From: Symsagittifera roscoffensis
Taxonomy: Eukaryota > Xenacoelomorpha > Acoela > Convolutidae
DNA length: 64,000 nt
NCBI RefSeq assembly: GCF_963678635.1
Contig: NC_087067.1
Coordinates: 53,436,233-53,500,232, forward strand
Direction: 5' to 3'
Under the pieces are notes generated by a model. That model did no database searches and was not told where the DNA came from. It saw only the letters and a list, made by a program, of their open reading frames with translations. Below, piece after piece: positions 1 to 10,186 of this stretch; within the stretch, counting starts at the first letter, position 1, and each line of letters starts with the position of its first letter. The translations under genes were made by a program, and so were the position numbers.

Positions 1-745
1 CCTTCCATGGAGAGTGTTAGTGTTACGATACTTCGAATAAGAAATCAGAACCAGTCCTAAGATACACGCTCTGATAGCAATACCTTACGTGAGAACAGAG
101 CTACAACTGAGGTTTGCTTGGTGCATGGTTGGACTGACTCGCGGGGAAAATGATTCGGAAGAAAGAAAAAGATCGAAAGAGGAGAAGTTGTTCTCAATGA
201 CGAGTGTGAGTGATCTGATGACCCAAGAGGGAGCAGCAGTAGCGTGTGCGAAGCGAAATGACGCTCTCTGTTTCGTTCGATTTCTGATAGAACAAATTTC
301 AGTGCCAGCATTGAGCACTTGTGTCAAGTTTCTAAGGGAAGGCGAAGAACGAACGAAAGCCTTGCTCTTGCTAGCACTTTTGGATATATATTAGAGCAAA
401 CCAATGCGAGTAAACATGAAAGAACCCGTGGTACTAGAACCGATGAAGAAAATCGACGAAATAAGGAGCTTCTCAAACAAGGAACTGAGGCTCTCGATGG
501 AATCTGTGGGAGCACTGCCAAAATCCAGTGAATACTGTGAACCAATCAGGAAGGAGTTTTACAGTTACGTGTCCGGAATCATAGGGATGGCGTACAACCC
601 TTTCCTAAATGAAGACATACGCGATTGCATCTTTGATTACGAACAAACAGTAAAGCTAAGATTCTGGACGTCAAGGATTGCAAAGATAAGAATCGCTGCT
701 AATCAGCAGACCAGGTTGAGACTAGTCTTGGTGAAGAAAAGGTGA
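1..745 (+). pseudogene. Copy A, ORF-Y terminal region (Y5), N-terminal part
   Basis: Two open stretches (89-394 and 404-745) are the start of the Y5 region of the large ORF-Y polyprotein in copy A. The first aligns by eye with copies B and C: FAWCMVGL against FAWSLVGVAL, and KRNDALCFVRF against RRKDATCFLRW. The second carries YVSGIIGMAYNPFL, matching YVSGVMGIAYNPFL in copy B. A stop and a short gap separate the pieces, and the ORF runs in from before the window. Copy A is clearly diverged from B and C (well under half the residues match), so it is a separate lineage of the family. No known domain recognised; it looks soluble, with no membrane segment. Confidence 0.7.
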
Positions 746-1605
746 CTGCACCTTCAGTGCCAAAATCGGACAACCGAGTGGAGTTTGGATTGGGATTCTC
801 AGACGAACTGCTGAGAACGAGTTTGATGGTGGTGTGGGAACTAATGAAATTAACATGGTGTCCGAGTTCCAACGCCGATTCGATATTACGAGCGACACAA
901 AATGTGCAGAGGGAACTGAATTCAAGTGTTAACTTACGTGACCTGAACATCATCTTTAATTTGATGACAACAGCCTCTAAGAGCAACGGAGAAGACAAGG
1001 TAGAGTTGCCTGGCTGGGAACCAGAGGACTGGGTCAAACCTGGTAGCTGTCTGGCAGAAGTCTCTGGTTTGGAAGGTCACATCTGTGGAGGTCTGAGTTG
1101 CGTAAAGACCCTGGAGAAGCATTACAAGCAATTGATGATATTGTTTGAGAACATTGTGATGAAGGCGAAAACAGAAACGGAACTGATTGCAGATTGCCAT
1201 GGAAGATTAGAGGTGAATCTAATGACTGCACTAGGATTCTACAGCATGTTTGGTTCTTTAGAGTCACTATTGAATCTAGAACAGAAGCATGAGATGACCA
1301 CGGCCATCAGTGTAGAAGTTTTTCCAGGAGTTTTGCAGACTGAGCAAAAGCACATAGGAAAGTGGAGGGAAGCGATCGAGGCGGAAATGAACATCTGGCA
1401 CAGTAAAACTCATCACAAGCCGTCGGGAGCGCGAGATTTGACGGGATCGACGTTAGCTCCAATATGCAAAAGCAGCTACCCAGTGCATTCCGTTGCGGTG
1501 GATGTGAAAATTACGAGAACGATAGTGGATCAAGCGTTCTCGGTGCCAAAATGCGTAAGACTAGCAAGAATGTCAGAAAAATATTACGAGTCCGGAGAAA
1601 ACTAA
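742..1605 (+). pseudogene. Copy A, Y5 central part
   Basis: A 287-codon open stretch overlaps the previous piece by four bases in another frame, so a frameshift lies near 740. Conserved blocks shared with copies B and C include WCPSSNA (WCPHPHA in B), GSCLAEVSGLEGHICGG (GSCLDLICGSGEHSCDG in B), SCVKT (PCVKI in B), ALGFYSMFGSLESL and FSVPKCVRLARMS. Paired cysteines are kept around the G-x-C-x-G-x-x-C segment, which could bind metal or form a disulphide, but I know no family with this pattern. The frame is lost near 1590, where the other copies read on into the next block. Function unknown. Confidence 0.7.
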
Positions 1606-1612
1606 AGAAGAA

Positions 1613-2326
1613 TTGAAATCGATTATGGGAAAGAAGTTCATGGGATACGCCAGTGGGAAATTCAGTGACTTTGAAAGACAAAAGCAGAAGGGATCAACAG
1701 TCACGGATTACAATGCAGTAGATGAGAATGACGAAGTCCACCGAGTGATGATAGAAATGGAACCAATACTTGAAGCTTCGGGAAAACGTAATTGGAGGAG
1801 CATCATGTCAACACAGGATGAGTTCCCCTGTCATTGCATGCTACAAACATGGTGGTACCCTGGGCGTAGTAAGCTGGTGTTGATCTGGGACTGTGGAGAG
1901 CCGCTCTCCATGGGTTTACTAGACTCATCACTGCCCATAACGATAGTGATAGTGGGAGTTATGATGGCGATACGATAGCTGGAAGCTCATGTAAAGGAGA
2001 ACAATAGACAGGAGGCGCTGACGAGAGAACAGTTACAGGAATTGGATTGTCTAAAAGATTTAGATCTTTTTGAGACAATGTGGAAAAATTTGAACATTCC
2101 TGCCCCGGTGGAAGTGAAAAAGATATGGGCCAGAAGAAGACTGATGCCCTGGTTTAGAGCCAAATTGATTGCATGGTTGTACGAGTATGCCAAGAAACAT
2201 ATGTCGAAGCACAGCAGAGTGTACAGTGTGTATCAGCAGGACATTCGAGCTGCAAATCATCGGAATGCAGTGACCACCGCCGTGAAGAAAAAAGATGTGA
2301 CGGAAGGGAAAAGGAAGAGATGTTGA
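1613..2326 (+). pseudogene. Copy A, Y5 C-terminal part
   Basis: Two stretches (1613-1978 and 2042-2326) continue Y5 and are split by a TAG at 1976-1978. The first holds SDFERQK, LEASGKRNWRSI, the Cys/His motif FPCHC, WYPGRSKLVLIWD and MMAIR; copy B has DFERQK, LEASGERNLRTI, CPCHC, WYPEHSNLCLIWD and MVALRW in the same order. The second holds LDLFETMW, KKIWARRRLMPWFRAKL and HRNAVTT, matching copy C (RLELSETACK, RHVWSRIRFFSWFRATL, HRNAKTT). This is the carboxyl end of ORF-Y; non-coding DNA, a polypurine tract and the 3' LTR follow. It is decayed but gives a useful outgroup for finding conserved residues. Confidence 0.7.
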
Positions 2327-3373
2327 AGGATCTTGGAGAGCAACGTGACGTTGTGAATCCAAAACAGCTTCTGCCGAAACAGAGAATCTAACGTTGATCC
2401 TCTACCTTGTTGTAAACAAAGAGTAGAAGAGCAGAAGTGTTGGACACTGCTTCCAACAGCGTCAGAATAGCTACCGACGTGTTGCAAGACACAGAGACTG
2501 AGAGTGCGAAGTCAATGTCGCAGGAGGACGAGATGAAACATTGACAAATGGCCGAAAAACAAGATGCAAAAAGAAAGAAAATTAGAAGAATTTAGAAATT
2601 TTAGCAATTCTAAACGACGAACAAAGAAGAAAACAAAAAAGCGACGAAATAGAAGATGTTAAAACTCAGAATTGTTTTGTATGTGACAGAAAACTCAAAT
2701 GAGAAACAAAGCAACTAAGTTTGCAAATGAAACTGAAAAGAAAACATTTAGTTGGTTTTTGAAGGTTAAAGAATTAGTTGCATTTATAAATTTGCATTAT
2801 GATTTTAGTTAGTGGCTTTAGAGACACTTACTTCCTATTTATTTAGAAAAGCTTGAGTGGAGAATATTTTACAACATTCCAGCCTGCATGATTGTTTTTA
2901 ATCAACTAGGACAACTGATCTTTTTGTGGTGACATGAAAGGCTTGGGTAATCTCATGAATAAGGAGATTCTTTTATTGTTCCTTCTAACCACAGGGTTCC
3001 TTGGTTTTAAAATTCAGGACCAGTAACAACTAAATTTTCGAAGGGAAGAAGCATAGTTGGATTATTTTAGTTTGTAGGTTGGCAGGACTGTCCTGCGTTC
3101 CTACACTTTTTAGTTCTAGGAGAAAAAGTTTTAAATTGGGACATAGACTTTGGAAGTCTAAAAAGATGTTTTATCTTTAGTCATATACTTGAAAAAGCAG
3201 ATTAGTGAAAAAATTTGGAAGGCTATAATAGTGTAGTATGATGCCATATATATTCTGCAGTGAGTCGATATGACGTGGATGAGAGTGATTTCGTGCATTT
3301 TGTAAATTCTGTTCGATGACACTGTACCAGTTTGATGAAAACTACGAGACTCAAAGAGGACATTGACCGGGCT
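2327..3373 (+). other. Copy A 3' untranslated region
   Basis: About 1 kb of AT-rich DNA with no supportable ORF lies between the end of ORF-Y and the polypurine tract. A short inverted repeat (AATCTC...GAGATT, near 2951-2971) is present. Nothing else recognised. Confidence 0.5.
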
Positions 3374-3385
3374 GTCCGGGGAGTA
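3374..3385 (+). promoter_or_regulatory. Polypurine tract of copy A
   Basis: GTCCGGGGAGTA directly precedes the LTR start TGTGACATTC, the usual position for the plus-strand primer of LTR elements. The same CCGGGGAGTA directly precedes LTR2 starts at 23226-23235 (minus strand) and 51431-51440, which supports the role. Confidence 0.7.
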
Positions 3386-3566
3386 TGTGACATTCGACCA
3401 GAATGTACGAAAATGCAATTTTGTATTCGAAATTTCATCGACCAGAAAAGAACATCTGACCTAGAAGATTGACGTTTTTAACAGATTGATGACGTAATTT
3501 GAACAATTAGACAAACTGTGAAGGTCAGAATATTCTGGTATCTTCAATTTTTAAAATTTCGAGTTG

Positions 3567-3574
3567 TGACGTCA
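3567..3574 (+). promoter_or_regulatory. CRE-like site in LTR1 U3
   Basis: A perfect TGACGTCA followed by TATTTC. The same octamer in the same context is at 50703-50710 in another LTR1 copy. It is a plausible CREB/ATF site about 300 bp upstream of the TATA box; binding is inferred only. Confidence 0.45.
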
Positions 3575-3710
3575 TATTTCTGAGAAATGCTGAACCGGCC
3601 ATTTTGGAGAAAGAACAGAAGAAAAACAGAACAACGATAGTTGCAGTGAAAACAACTACGAAGAAATAACGACAGATAGAATTGGAAATTGTCAGGAATT
3701 GCTCCTAGTT

Positions 3711-3738
3711 GTAACAGTTTTGCCGCTACAATCGTTAC
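3711..3738 (+). other. LTR1 hairpin, degenerate copy
   Basis: Arms 3711-3721 and 3728-3738 around the loop GCCGCT. The right arm is ACAATCGTTAC, as in the perfect hairpin at 35673; the left arm has drifted, with about 8 of 11 positions still pairing. Confidence 0.4.
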
Positions 3739-3865
3739 AGAGTAATTCACACGAACGAGGAAGGGTGAAGGGGCGACGTGTCCAGCCTTCCCAAAAGAAA
3801 TAAGGACGTTTTTTCCCCGGATTCCAGAATCCGGAGGGGTCTCGGGCCCAAGACTCAAACTGTTT

Positions 3866-3873
3866 TATATAAA
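3866..3873 (+). promoter_or_regulatory. TATA box of LTR1
   Basis: TATATAAA followed by ACTTTTAGCTTCC; the same block is at 51004-51011. This suggests transcription starts about 25-30 bp downstream, marking the U3/R border. Confidence 0.5.
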
Positions 3874-4301
3874 CTTTTAGCTTCCTGGTCATGTCCTGAA
3901 TTGAATTTATTTAACATCCGATTTCAGATAATGAGAAGCTAGGAGTTGAGGGAAAGGGTTGACCCATCTTCGATGGAGATGATGATTTTTATCTACTGAA
4001 CAAAAACAATGGTAATATAATAAATAGTACTAGCCCTGTTTTTAGGAGTGCCCTGTGGTCTGGGCATACTGAGACCCAGCCATGAACTCACTACTCTTGC
4101 ATAAAATTAAGTTAATTTGAGTGTTTTGACCGAAGCCGAAAGCAGTAACGTTTTTGTCGACCCGATGTTAGAAAGACCACTAAAAGAACTCGCTCTGGCA
4201 GAGACGGTGAAACGCATGCAGAGCTGTGTTTAGACGCTAGCCAGTCGTTTTAGAACCTAGCTTAATTTTCCGTCGATATGTACTTCCGGGCGAATGTTAC
4301 A

Positions 4302-5404
4302 CTGCTCAAGACTCAAGAATCCGACTCTGAGCATCCTGCTCACTTCGCCAAGTCTTCCTCCAATATTGACTCCCTTGCTTTAGCGTTATCTCTAGACACC
4401 CTACCAACTCTCGTCCAACGCGTAGTGATCGCACTACGTTGGGTCAGCAAGGGTCTCTTGCAGGCTTCCGGCCCTATCTCAGCCAGGAACTATGGATATT
4501 CTCTCTGATGTTTCTTCATGTGATCCTTCGTCACTGTGTATAACCAAGGCGTCAACGTCGCTCGAAACCATGGGAAGAATCATATGCGGCTCCAAACGTG
4601 CCTGACTTCGATAGGTATAGCGAATAATTTGCACGCAGTCTCAAACAAATCAAGCCTCCTGCTGTAATCAATAGCGTGTATCGATTCCGCTGTCGGTGCC
4701 TCCGACTCCCGATATTTCGTTACGTTTTCCTCGATCCATCGCAACGCCACCATTGAACTCACTACTAGGAGGGTGACCTTCTGTCGATGATCGGGTAGCC
4801 CGGTCGACCGAACTTCCTCCACGTCCCATATCAAGCAGAGGTTCGAGTGCTCCGGATACCACACCGCCTGTGCCAGACAGTGGCACGGGCATTCCCCATG
4901 TGTGAGGTTGATAGTCCGGAGGTTGCGTTCTCCCGAAGCTTCCAGCAGAGTTTCTAGCTCCATCATCTTCTCGTGTGTCACATCATTTTCCTCCACGGCT
5001 GGGGTACTGTTCATCGGTTTCCCGATCGTCTTCTGTCTCTCGAAATCACTCGTGTTTTCACCTTCCAACCTCAAGAGTTTCTCGCCCCAGATATTACTCA
5101 AGTGTTCTCGTTATTCCCCCGGTACAGCTCCCAGGATCTTTCTCAGTAGTCTGTGCGAGTGATGCGACATTCGAGCCAGGCGTACGCACTCGGGTATCGA
5201 GAAGGCTTCGTCGATTAGTATCCTCTGACTCGATACATCCACCATTGCCATGTGTAATGGAAAGTGGCTTCCACACAGGTTGGTCATCACCAATCCCACT
5301 AGGGACTTCGCGTTCACTGGCAAACTATAATCTATTGCAAGCTGCACATCCTTGAGAAGAACCCCAACGCCGTTGCTATATTTACAGTAGTTTTCCTGTA
5401 ACAC
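4302..5404 (-). pseudogene. Copy B, Y5 C-terminal part
   Basis: This is the last part of ORF-Y in copy B, read right to left. From 5404 it shows SLPVNAKSLVGLVMTNLCGS, a segment matching AFSIPECVRLARMSHHSHRL, then an in-frame stop at 5111, and resumes in the same frame with WGEKLLRLEGEN, DFERQK, LEASGERNLRTI, GECPCHC, WYPEHSNLCLIWD and RHVWSRI. Past another break at 4580, homology to copy C (WFRATLT, FLAEIGPEA, KRPLLT, RVSRDN) runs on to about 4310 in broken frames. The ORF is cut at 4302 exactly where the LTR of copy A begins, so the true C-terminus lies beyond copy A, outside the window. No known domain. Confidence 0.75.
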
Positions 5405-6342
5405 TCAGCCACTAACTGTAATCCGCTCTTTTCCTTCTCTGTGATGTCACCAAACCAAGTGGCTAAGCCTTCCTTCTGGAAAGACTGTATCTTGACACAG
5501 GGTTGTCCATCGCAAGAATGCTCTCCACTTCCACAAATCAGGTCCAGACAACTACCGTGTTCCATCTTCTCTGCTGATTTATCTAGCTTGATCGTTGTTT
5601 CTTCCGACTCCTTACTCTGGGGTAGGAACAATTTGTGTACCACATTCAGATTCCCCAAGCCCTCATTCTTCGTTGATGACAGTCTCACTTGCTGGGCGAT
5701 GTCTTCAATTAAACTTGCGTGGGGATGTGGGCACCAGGAAGGCCTCAGCAACTTCCAAACCGTCCCCAAATTCGTAATCAGCATGTCAATTCCATTTGCC
5801 ATCTTCAATTCCACCCTCTTGTTCGAGCGCGGCAAGCTGATCATTTCTGTCATCTTCTCAAGTGTTAGGCCTAGGCTCGGCCTTTCCCATTCTATCGGGT
5901 CAATTTCAATAATCTTCTCTGTCCAAAACTTTAACAACTCCGACACTTCAAAATTCATGTAGACGTTCCCGGCCTCCGAATCCAAGAAAGGGTTGTAAGC
6001 TATTCCCATTACTCCAGACACATATTGATATTCTCCACGCTTTGTGGGCGTAGAGTAGTCTTCCTGGGCTAAATTACAATGTACATCCTCGAACTTCTTC
6101 TTGTAGAACCTCCATATTTCATCAAGTTTCCCGTGACTCTTTAGAGACCGTCTGGAATCATCCTCTTTTTCGATTTCAGTACTCTGGTACACATTCAGGG
6201 TGACCGTGGAGATTCTTCTTTCCATAGTTTTACTTCCCATCGCCTTTTGATGACACATTTGGACAGTAATGTCGGTTATCACAGACATGATCCATCTTAA
6301 GAAACAAGTGGCATCCTTTCTCCTCGCTTGACTCAAACACAA
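5332..6342 (-). pseudogene. Copy B, Y5 central part
   Basis: A 336-codon open stretch. Conserved blocks in order: RRKDATCFLRWIM (start), NVYQSTEIE, GEYQYVSGVMGIAYNPFLD, LLKFWTEKIIEIDP, LPRSNKRVELKM, LGTVWKLLRPSWCPHPHAS, LGNLNVVHKLFLP, GSCLDLICGSGEHSCDG, PCVKIQSFQKEGLATW and ALGFFSRMCSLQ. All are found in copy C (24648-26039), which is the closer relative, and more weakly in copy A. The cysteines of CGSGEHSCDGQPC are kept in all three copies. No signal peptide or membrane segment is seen, which argues against a classical envelope protein. It overlaps its neighbours in other frames, so frameshifts lie at both ends. Function unknown. Confidence 0.75.
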
Positions 6343-6590
6343 ATTGTCTCTGCAATATGCTGCACCAGCAATTGATAAACCTGTAGACTCTTATTGCTAA
6401 GCTTCAACTTATCGTGCGATGTTAACACCTCTAGCGCTACTCCCACCAAGCTCCATGCGAACATCAAGTGTCCTGCCGTTCTGAATAAAGGATTTGCCAT
6501 CAACGGCAACGCCGACGAGGGTGTTCTCATCGCCTCCTCGAAATATTCCAGCAGCTGGTTTTGCCAAGTTCGCCTCAGCTGGATCCCCAA
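6333..6590 (-). pseudogene. Copy B, start of region Y5
   Basis: An 85-codon stretch with RRTWQNQLLEYFEEAMRTPS, SALPLMANP, FRTAGHLMFAWSLVGVALE, LTSHDKLKLSNK and QVYQLLVQH, each matching copy C (25749-26039). It is in the same frame as the upstream piece 6618-7115 and is separated from it by an in-frame stop. In copy C this junction is open (RKRRHLATLKKAEVNKLELG) with no ATG at the boundary, so I infer that Y4 and Y5 are one polyprotein. A frameshift leads into the next piece near 6340. Confidence 0.7.
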
Positions 6591-6617
6591 CTCGAACTTA
6601 TTAGCCTCGGCTTTCTG

Positions 6618-7115
6618 TTAGGTGGCCCAATGACGACGCTTGCGGGATACTCCGCGATCAAGTTTCTTCAGATAATCCTCCAGTTCTTTCATGGTCTCTA
6701 TAACCACCCACCAGGGACAAGCGGTGTTCCTAGTCGCATTTTTCTCAAAAGGATCGCCCGTCACTTGTTTCTCATTGGCCTGGTCTTGGGTAGAGAGCCT
6801 TTTTTTGTCGACATTCACGTCCCACGTTTGTCCACTCGTCGAACCTCTTTTGGTGTTTGCCTTCTGGGGTCTGAATTTCTCTTCCGTTATCAAAGTCGCC
6901 GAGGCTTCCATTCCTTCCATCACTTCGGCCAACTTCCTGGGTGCTGAGCTGCTCTTGTAGGCCGCTGTCTTCCATCGCACTAGAATCATGGGATCCATCT
7001 CCTTCAGATTCTTTTCTGAGACAGCGTCCGCCGAGGGACTACTTAATTTTTCTGTCTCTCTTCTCCTTTTCCGAGACCTTATTCCCTTACTCGGGGGCGT
7101 CGCCACTATCATCAC
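6618..7115 (-). pseudogene. Copy B, Y4 basic linker of ORF-Y
   Basis: A 165-codon stretch, hydrophilic and rich in Lys/Arg/Glu/Ser. It opens with IVATPPSKGIRSRKRRRETE, which resembles a nuclear localisation signal, and holds KTAAYKSSSAPRKLAEVME, PFEKNATRN and KELEDYLKKLDRGVSRKRRH. Copy C (26171-26728) keeps the same blocks. It ends at an in-frame stop just before KAEANKFELG, where copy C reads through. A spacer with a nuclear-targeting role is the best guess, from composition only. Confidence 0.65.
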
Positions 7116-7132
7116 CGATTCGACTTCTTTAT

Positions 7133-8824
7133 TCAGGTCCGGCCTTTCGAACTCTTGCCTCCCCCTTCTCGAGCCTTAAGAATATTAATATCTTTAATTA
7201 TATTACCAGTCTTATTCTTATCACTCCCTTCAATATTAATTGTTTTATCATCAGTTTTTTTGTTCAGATTAGAGCTGTCTTTACATGCGTCAGCTTTGGT
7301 CTTTTGTTCCGGTTCCCTCAGTTTGATCATCCTCCCAAGTAGCTCCTTTCTCGCTTTTTCATCTATTCCGGTACCCATCAAGACAGGTTCGCCCAACTTC
7401 ACCACCGTGTTCCACAACTCTTCCTTAAAGTCCTCAAACGTAGTTTCGCTCTTCACTCTCTGGTTGAATTCTCTAAGGAAATCTTGCCACGCCATCTCAT
7501 CTAGTGTGTTCATGAACATCCATCTATTGCCCTTGAAAGCGTTCTTCTTGCTTTCTTCGGCACTCAAGGGTATCATCCCCATGTTAGAGGCCTCACTCGC
7601 CAGGGGCAGTTCCAGATATTTGCGGGGAAATCCCAGGGTTGGGGTGGCTGTGTTCGTCCAGTCGACCCCACTTAAGTCTTGCAATATCTCATGCATGGTG
7701 AAATCCCTTTCCGCTTGATCCTGGTCAGGTGTATTTCCCACCTCCATCTCTTCTCCCGCTTCACTGAGGGTTTCATCCATGCTTTCGTCTTCCCCTGACC
7801 CAGCGTGTTCTTTCTCTGGTGCATCCCTGAATCTGTTCTCCACAGGATGGCTTATTTTATCTCCAAGGGTGCCCACCGACAAGGGTGAGGGTGTTGATGG
7901 ATCCAGCTTCTTATTTTCAGTGAGGGCTACATACAAGGGACCTGCTGCATCAAGCGTTTTTCCATCTTGCCTTAGCTGTAACTCCTCCAATCCATGAGGC
8001 GCTTGATACTTCCTCGTTGCAAAATTCATGTCATCTTTCAGAGATATAGGGCCTTCCTGCACGATCATTCTCCCATCATCATAAATTGGCAGCTTATTCT
8101 CGAGCCCAGCCTCCCCAAGCGTCCTTAAGATATTTTGGACCTCGAACTTAGGGGGCATCGAGCCTCTCATTTTCTTCGCATGTGTGTTCCACGAGTTTAT
8201 CTTGATTTCACATGTGTGGAAGTAAACTGCAGCTGTACATCCAACGAATAAGTGATCCCAACCCTCCGTGAATTCTTTTTGTTGCTTTTCTACAGAGGCT
8301 CTCGCGTGCAGGGAAGGGACTACCATGTGGCTGTTTATCCCCAGGGTCATTCTTCTGACCATCGGGAACTCAGGGACGGCAAATGGCAGAAGATCCCGCT
8401 CAAGTATAGTTTCCAGCTCCTTCTTCACAAATTCAAAGCTCCCTTTCCATGCCGGGATTCTCAAGATTTCTCTCTTGTCTCCTGCCACGGGATTTAAGTT
8501 CCAGAACTTGGGATAGACCTCGATAGGACCTTCACGCTTGCCTCCCATTCTGCACTGCAGTTGTCCCCAGAAGTTGAACACCATCAGCTCAGGGTCTTTC
8601 ACTTCCCCAAAAAGCACCGTTTCACTCATTCGCGCTCTCAAGTCTTCTTGCCTGCACCAGTTCAGTGTCGTCTCATCTAGAACGTTTATTAAGCTCACGT
8701 GCACCACCGAGTGCCGATACGCCACTACGAGCGGATTCGGGAAAGCGTGCATCAGTGCCGGTCCATAGATGCAGGTCACAACTTCCCCTAGACCACTGAT
8801 CATCCCCAATAGGTTAGACCTCAT
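7133..8824 (-). pseudogene. Copy B, Y3 (duplicate unit 1)
   Basis: The longest open stretch of this unit, 563 codons. Motifs in order: AMRSNLLGMISGLGEVVTC, IYGPALMHAFPNPLVVAYRH, ETTLNWCRQEDLRARMSE, PELMVFNFWGQL, GPIEVYPKFWNLNPVAGDK, WDHLFVGCTAAVYFHTCEIK, LGDKISHPVENRF, an acidic stretch (DESMDETLSEAGEEMEVGN) and a charged tail with KLREPEQKTKADACKDSSN. Copy D shows the same N-terminal blocks (FVTVIYGPAVTFAFPD, SALNWCEQR), so this is a conserved folded region plus a disordered tail. I recognise no family. The 3' part of this region is duplicated at 10187-11977. Confidence 0.75.
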
Positions 8825-9009
8825 GGTCAGTCAAGAGGCTATGCCTCCGTTCGCCTCCCTCAATTCTTCTCTCGTCTTGGATTTCCTTTCCTCGCCTGTC
8901 AAATAGCGATTCTGCATTAGGAGTATTCTACCAGCAACGTCTTCAGTCCGGCAGCACACTTGTATGAATAGGTCTCCACACTCGGGTGAGCCTTTCTTAC
9001 CGACAGGGG

Positions 9010-9810
9010 TTACCTGTAATTCATCAATCGATGAAACGCCGTTAGCTCTCCATGGGTCAAGAGTACCAATGTCAAGTACCCATCAATTCGGAGCGTTTCC
9101 ACACCCCTGCGGAACATATACGCCGGACATATATTGGACAGGTATCTGGGGTAGACCAAACACAGGGCCAGTGAGAGGTTGATGTGCATATTTAGTAGTT
9201 CCCGCACGAATGCATCGAAGATGGTATCTTTCGCGTAGAACACTCTGCCCATGTACTCTTTTAACCAGCATGGGCCCAAGAATCTCAAGACTTTTTGGTT
9301 TTTGCTGGTCTTCAATTCGCCTTTCGCGTGCTCCGTCCAGAACCCTCCGATGGTGACTTCATTGGCCGCCGTGACAAATCTCCCCAACGTCATTTCCCTG
9401 TTTTCTGTCACTTCTAGTTGTCTCTCAAGAAACTCCCATATCTGTTTGATGAGAGGTGGAGCACTTCCTCTCGTCTTGTCTGTAGCGTTCTCAAGTCTTG
9501 GGGTTAGAAACGGCCATCTACCTCTCTCTTGCTTCAAGCGGTAACCCATAATTTCTAGTTGCTTCTCAGCTGCGACTACATTTTCCCTCCCGTTGCTTGG
9601 TCCCCTCGCTTTACTGGTGGAGCTCGTGATTGTCAGATCCATGCTCCGGAACCACAGGGTTCTTAGATGGCTTTTTGCAGGGTGATCGTCCCTTATCTCC
9701 GGATTAAACTTCAGTTGCCGGGCGAGATTCGACACCTCAAGGCAGATGATCTCATCCAGCACAATCAAAACGTCCGCCATTTCGTAGAATCCCCTCAGAG
9801 CATGGGACAC
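9010..9810 (-). pseudogene. Copy B, Y2 end to Y3 start (unit 1)
   Basis: A 266-codon stretch. It begins with LRGFYEMADVLIVLDEIICL (the end of Y2), then QLKFNPEIRDDHPAK, LRTLWFRSMDLT, WPFLTPRLENATDKTRG, GRFVTAANEVTIGGFWTEH, WLKEYMGRVFYAKDTIFDAF, ALCLVYPRY, GVETLRIDGYLTLVLLTHGE. Copy D has matching blocks at 52538-52888 (LETFWTQIVKE, GAGWTSFFFAKIYPSF) and 52400-52486 (GVKILRLDGLLTLIAITHGN). This unit keeps about 225 bp (roughly 9314-9538) that unit 2 has lost. The frame breaks after THGE before picking up at 8824. No family recognised. Confidence 0.7.
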
Positions 9811-9904
9811 ATCTGCCCATACCGCTGCCAGCTCCGATTAGAGAAGTCTCAAGTCGACTGGCTCCAGTTCGCGGTTAGGAGCGGCCATAACCATCCGGCA
9901 CGCG

Positions 9905-10186
9905 TTACCTTCCGCTATCAAGATCAACATCGCATACACAAACTGCAAGGCCGGTGGCATGCTTGCATAGCTCGGCGATGTCGTTAAAAACAATCTCGTC
10001 TTCGTCCAAAATCGAGAAGCTGCCATCATCTATTCCGGTAAACATCAAGACAGGTTCCCCCAACTTCACCACCGTGTTCCACAACTCTTCCTTAAAGTCC
10101 TCAAACGTAGTTTCGCTCATCACTCTCTGGTTGAATTCGCTCAGGAAATCTTGCCACGCCTTCTCATCTAGTGTGTTCATGAACAT
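9905..10186 (-). pseudogene. Open stretch across the duplication join
   Basis: 93 codons: the first part (FMNTLDEKAWQDFLSEFNQR, LWNTVVKLGEPVLM, TGIDD) is the Y3 end of unit 2, as at 7355-7520. At the join it runs into the Y2 part of unit 1 in a wrong frame (SFSILDEDEIVFNDIAELC), where the real Y2 frame would give the SPGYAS block. It is a by-product of the duplication, not a gene. Confidence 0.6.

Larger units (their letters stand above)
3386..4301 (+). repeat. LTR1, 3' LTR of copy A (916 bp)
   Basis: It starts TGTGACATTC and ends GAATGTTACA, near-perfect inverted termini of the TG...CA type. A polypurine tract lies immediately upstream and the coding end of copy B resumes immediately downstream, so copy A inserted into copy B head to head. 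Inside are a CRE-like site, a degenerate hairpin and a TATA box. Related LTR1 sequences occur at 35307-36266, 36505-37026 and in every unit of the 38-51 kb array. The 5' LTR of copy A lies outside the window, so the target-site duplication cannot be checked. Confidence 0.8.

Noticed and set aside
5332-6342. Envelope glycoprotein
   Set aside because: Conserved cysteines invite the idea, but I see no signal peptide, fusion peptide or membrane anchor in Y5 of any copy.
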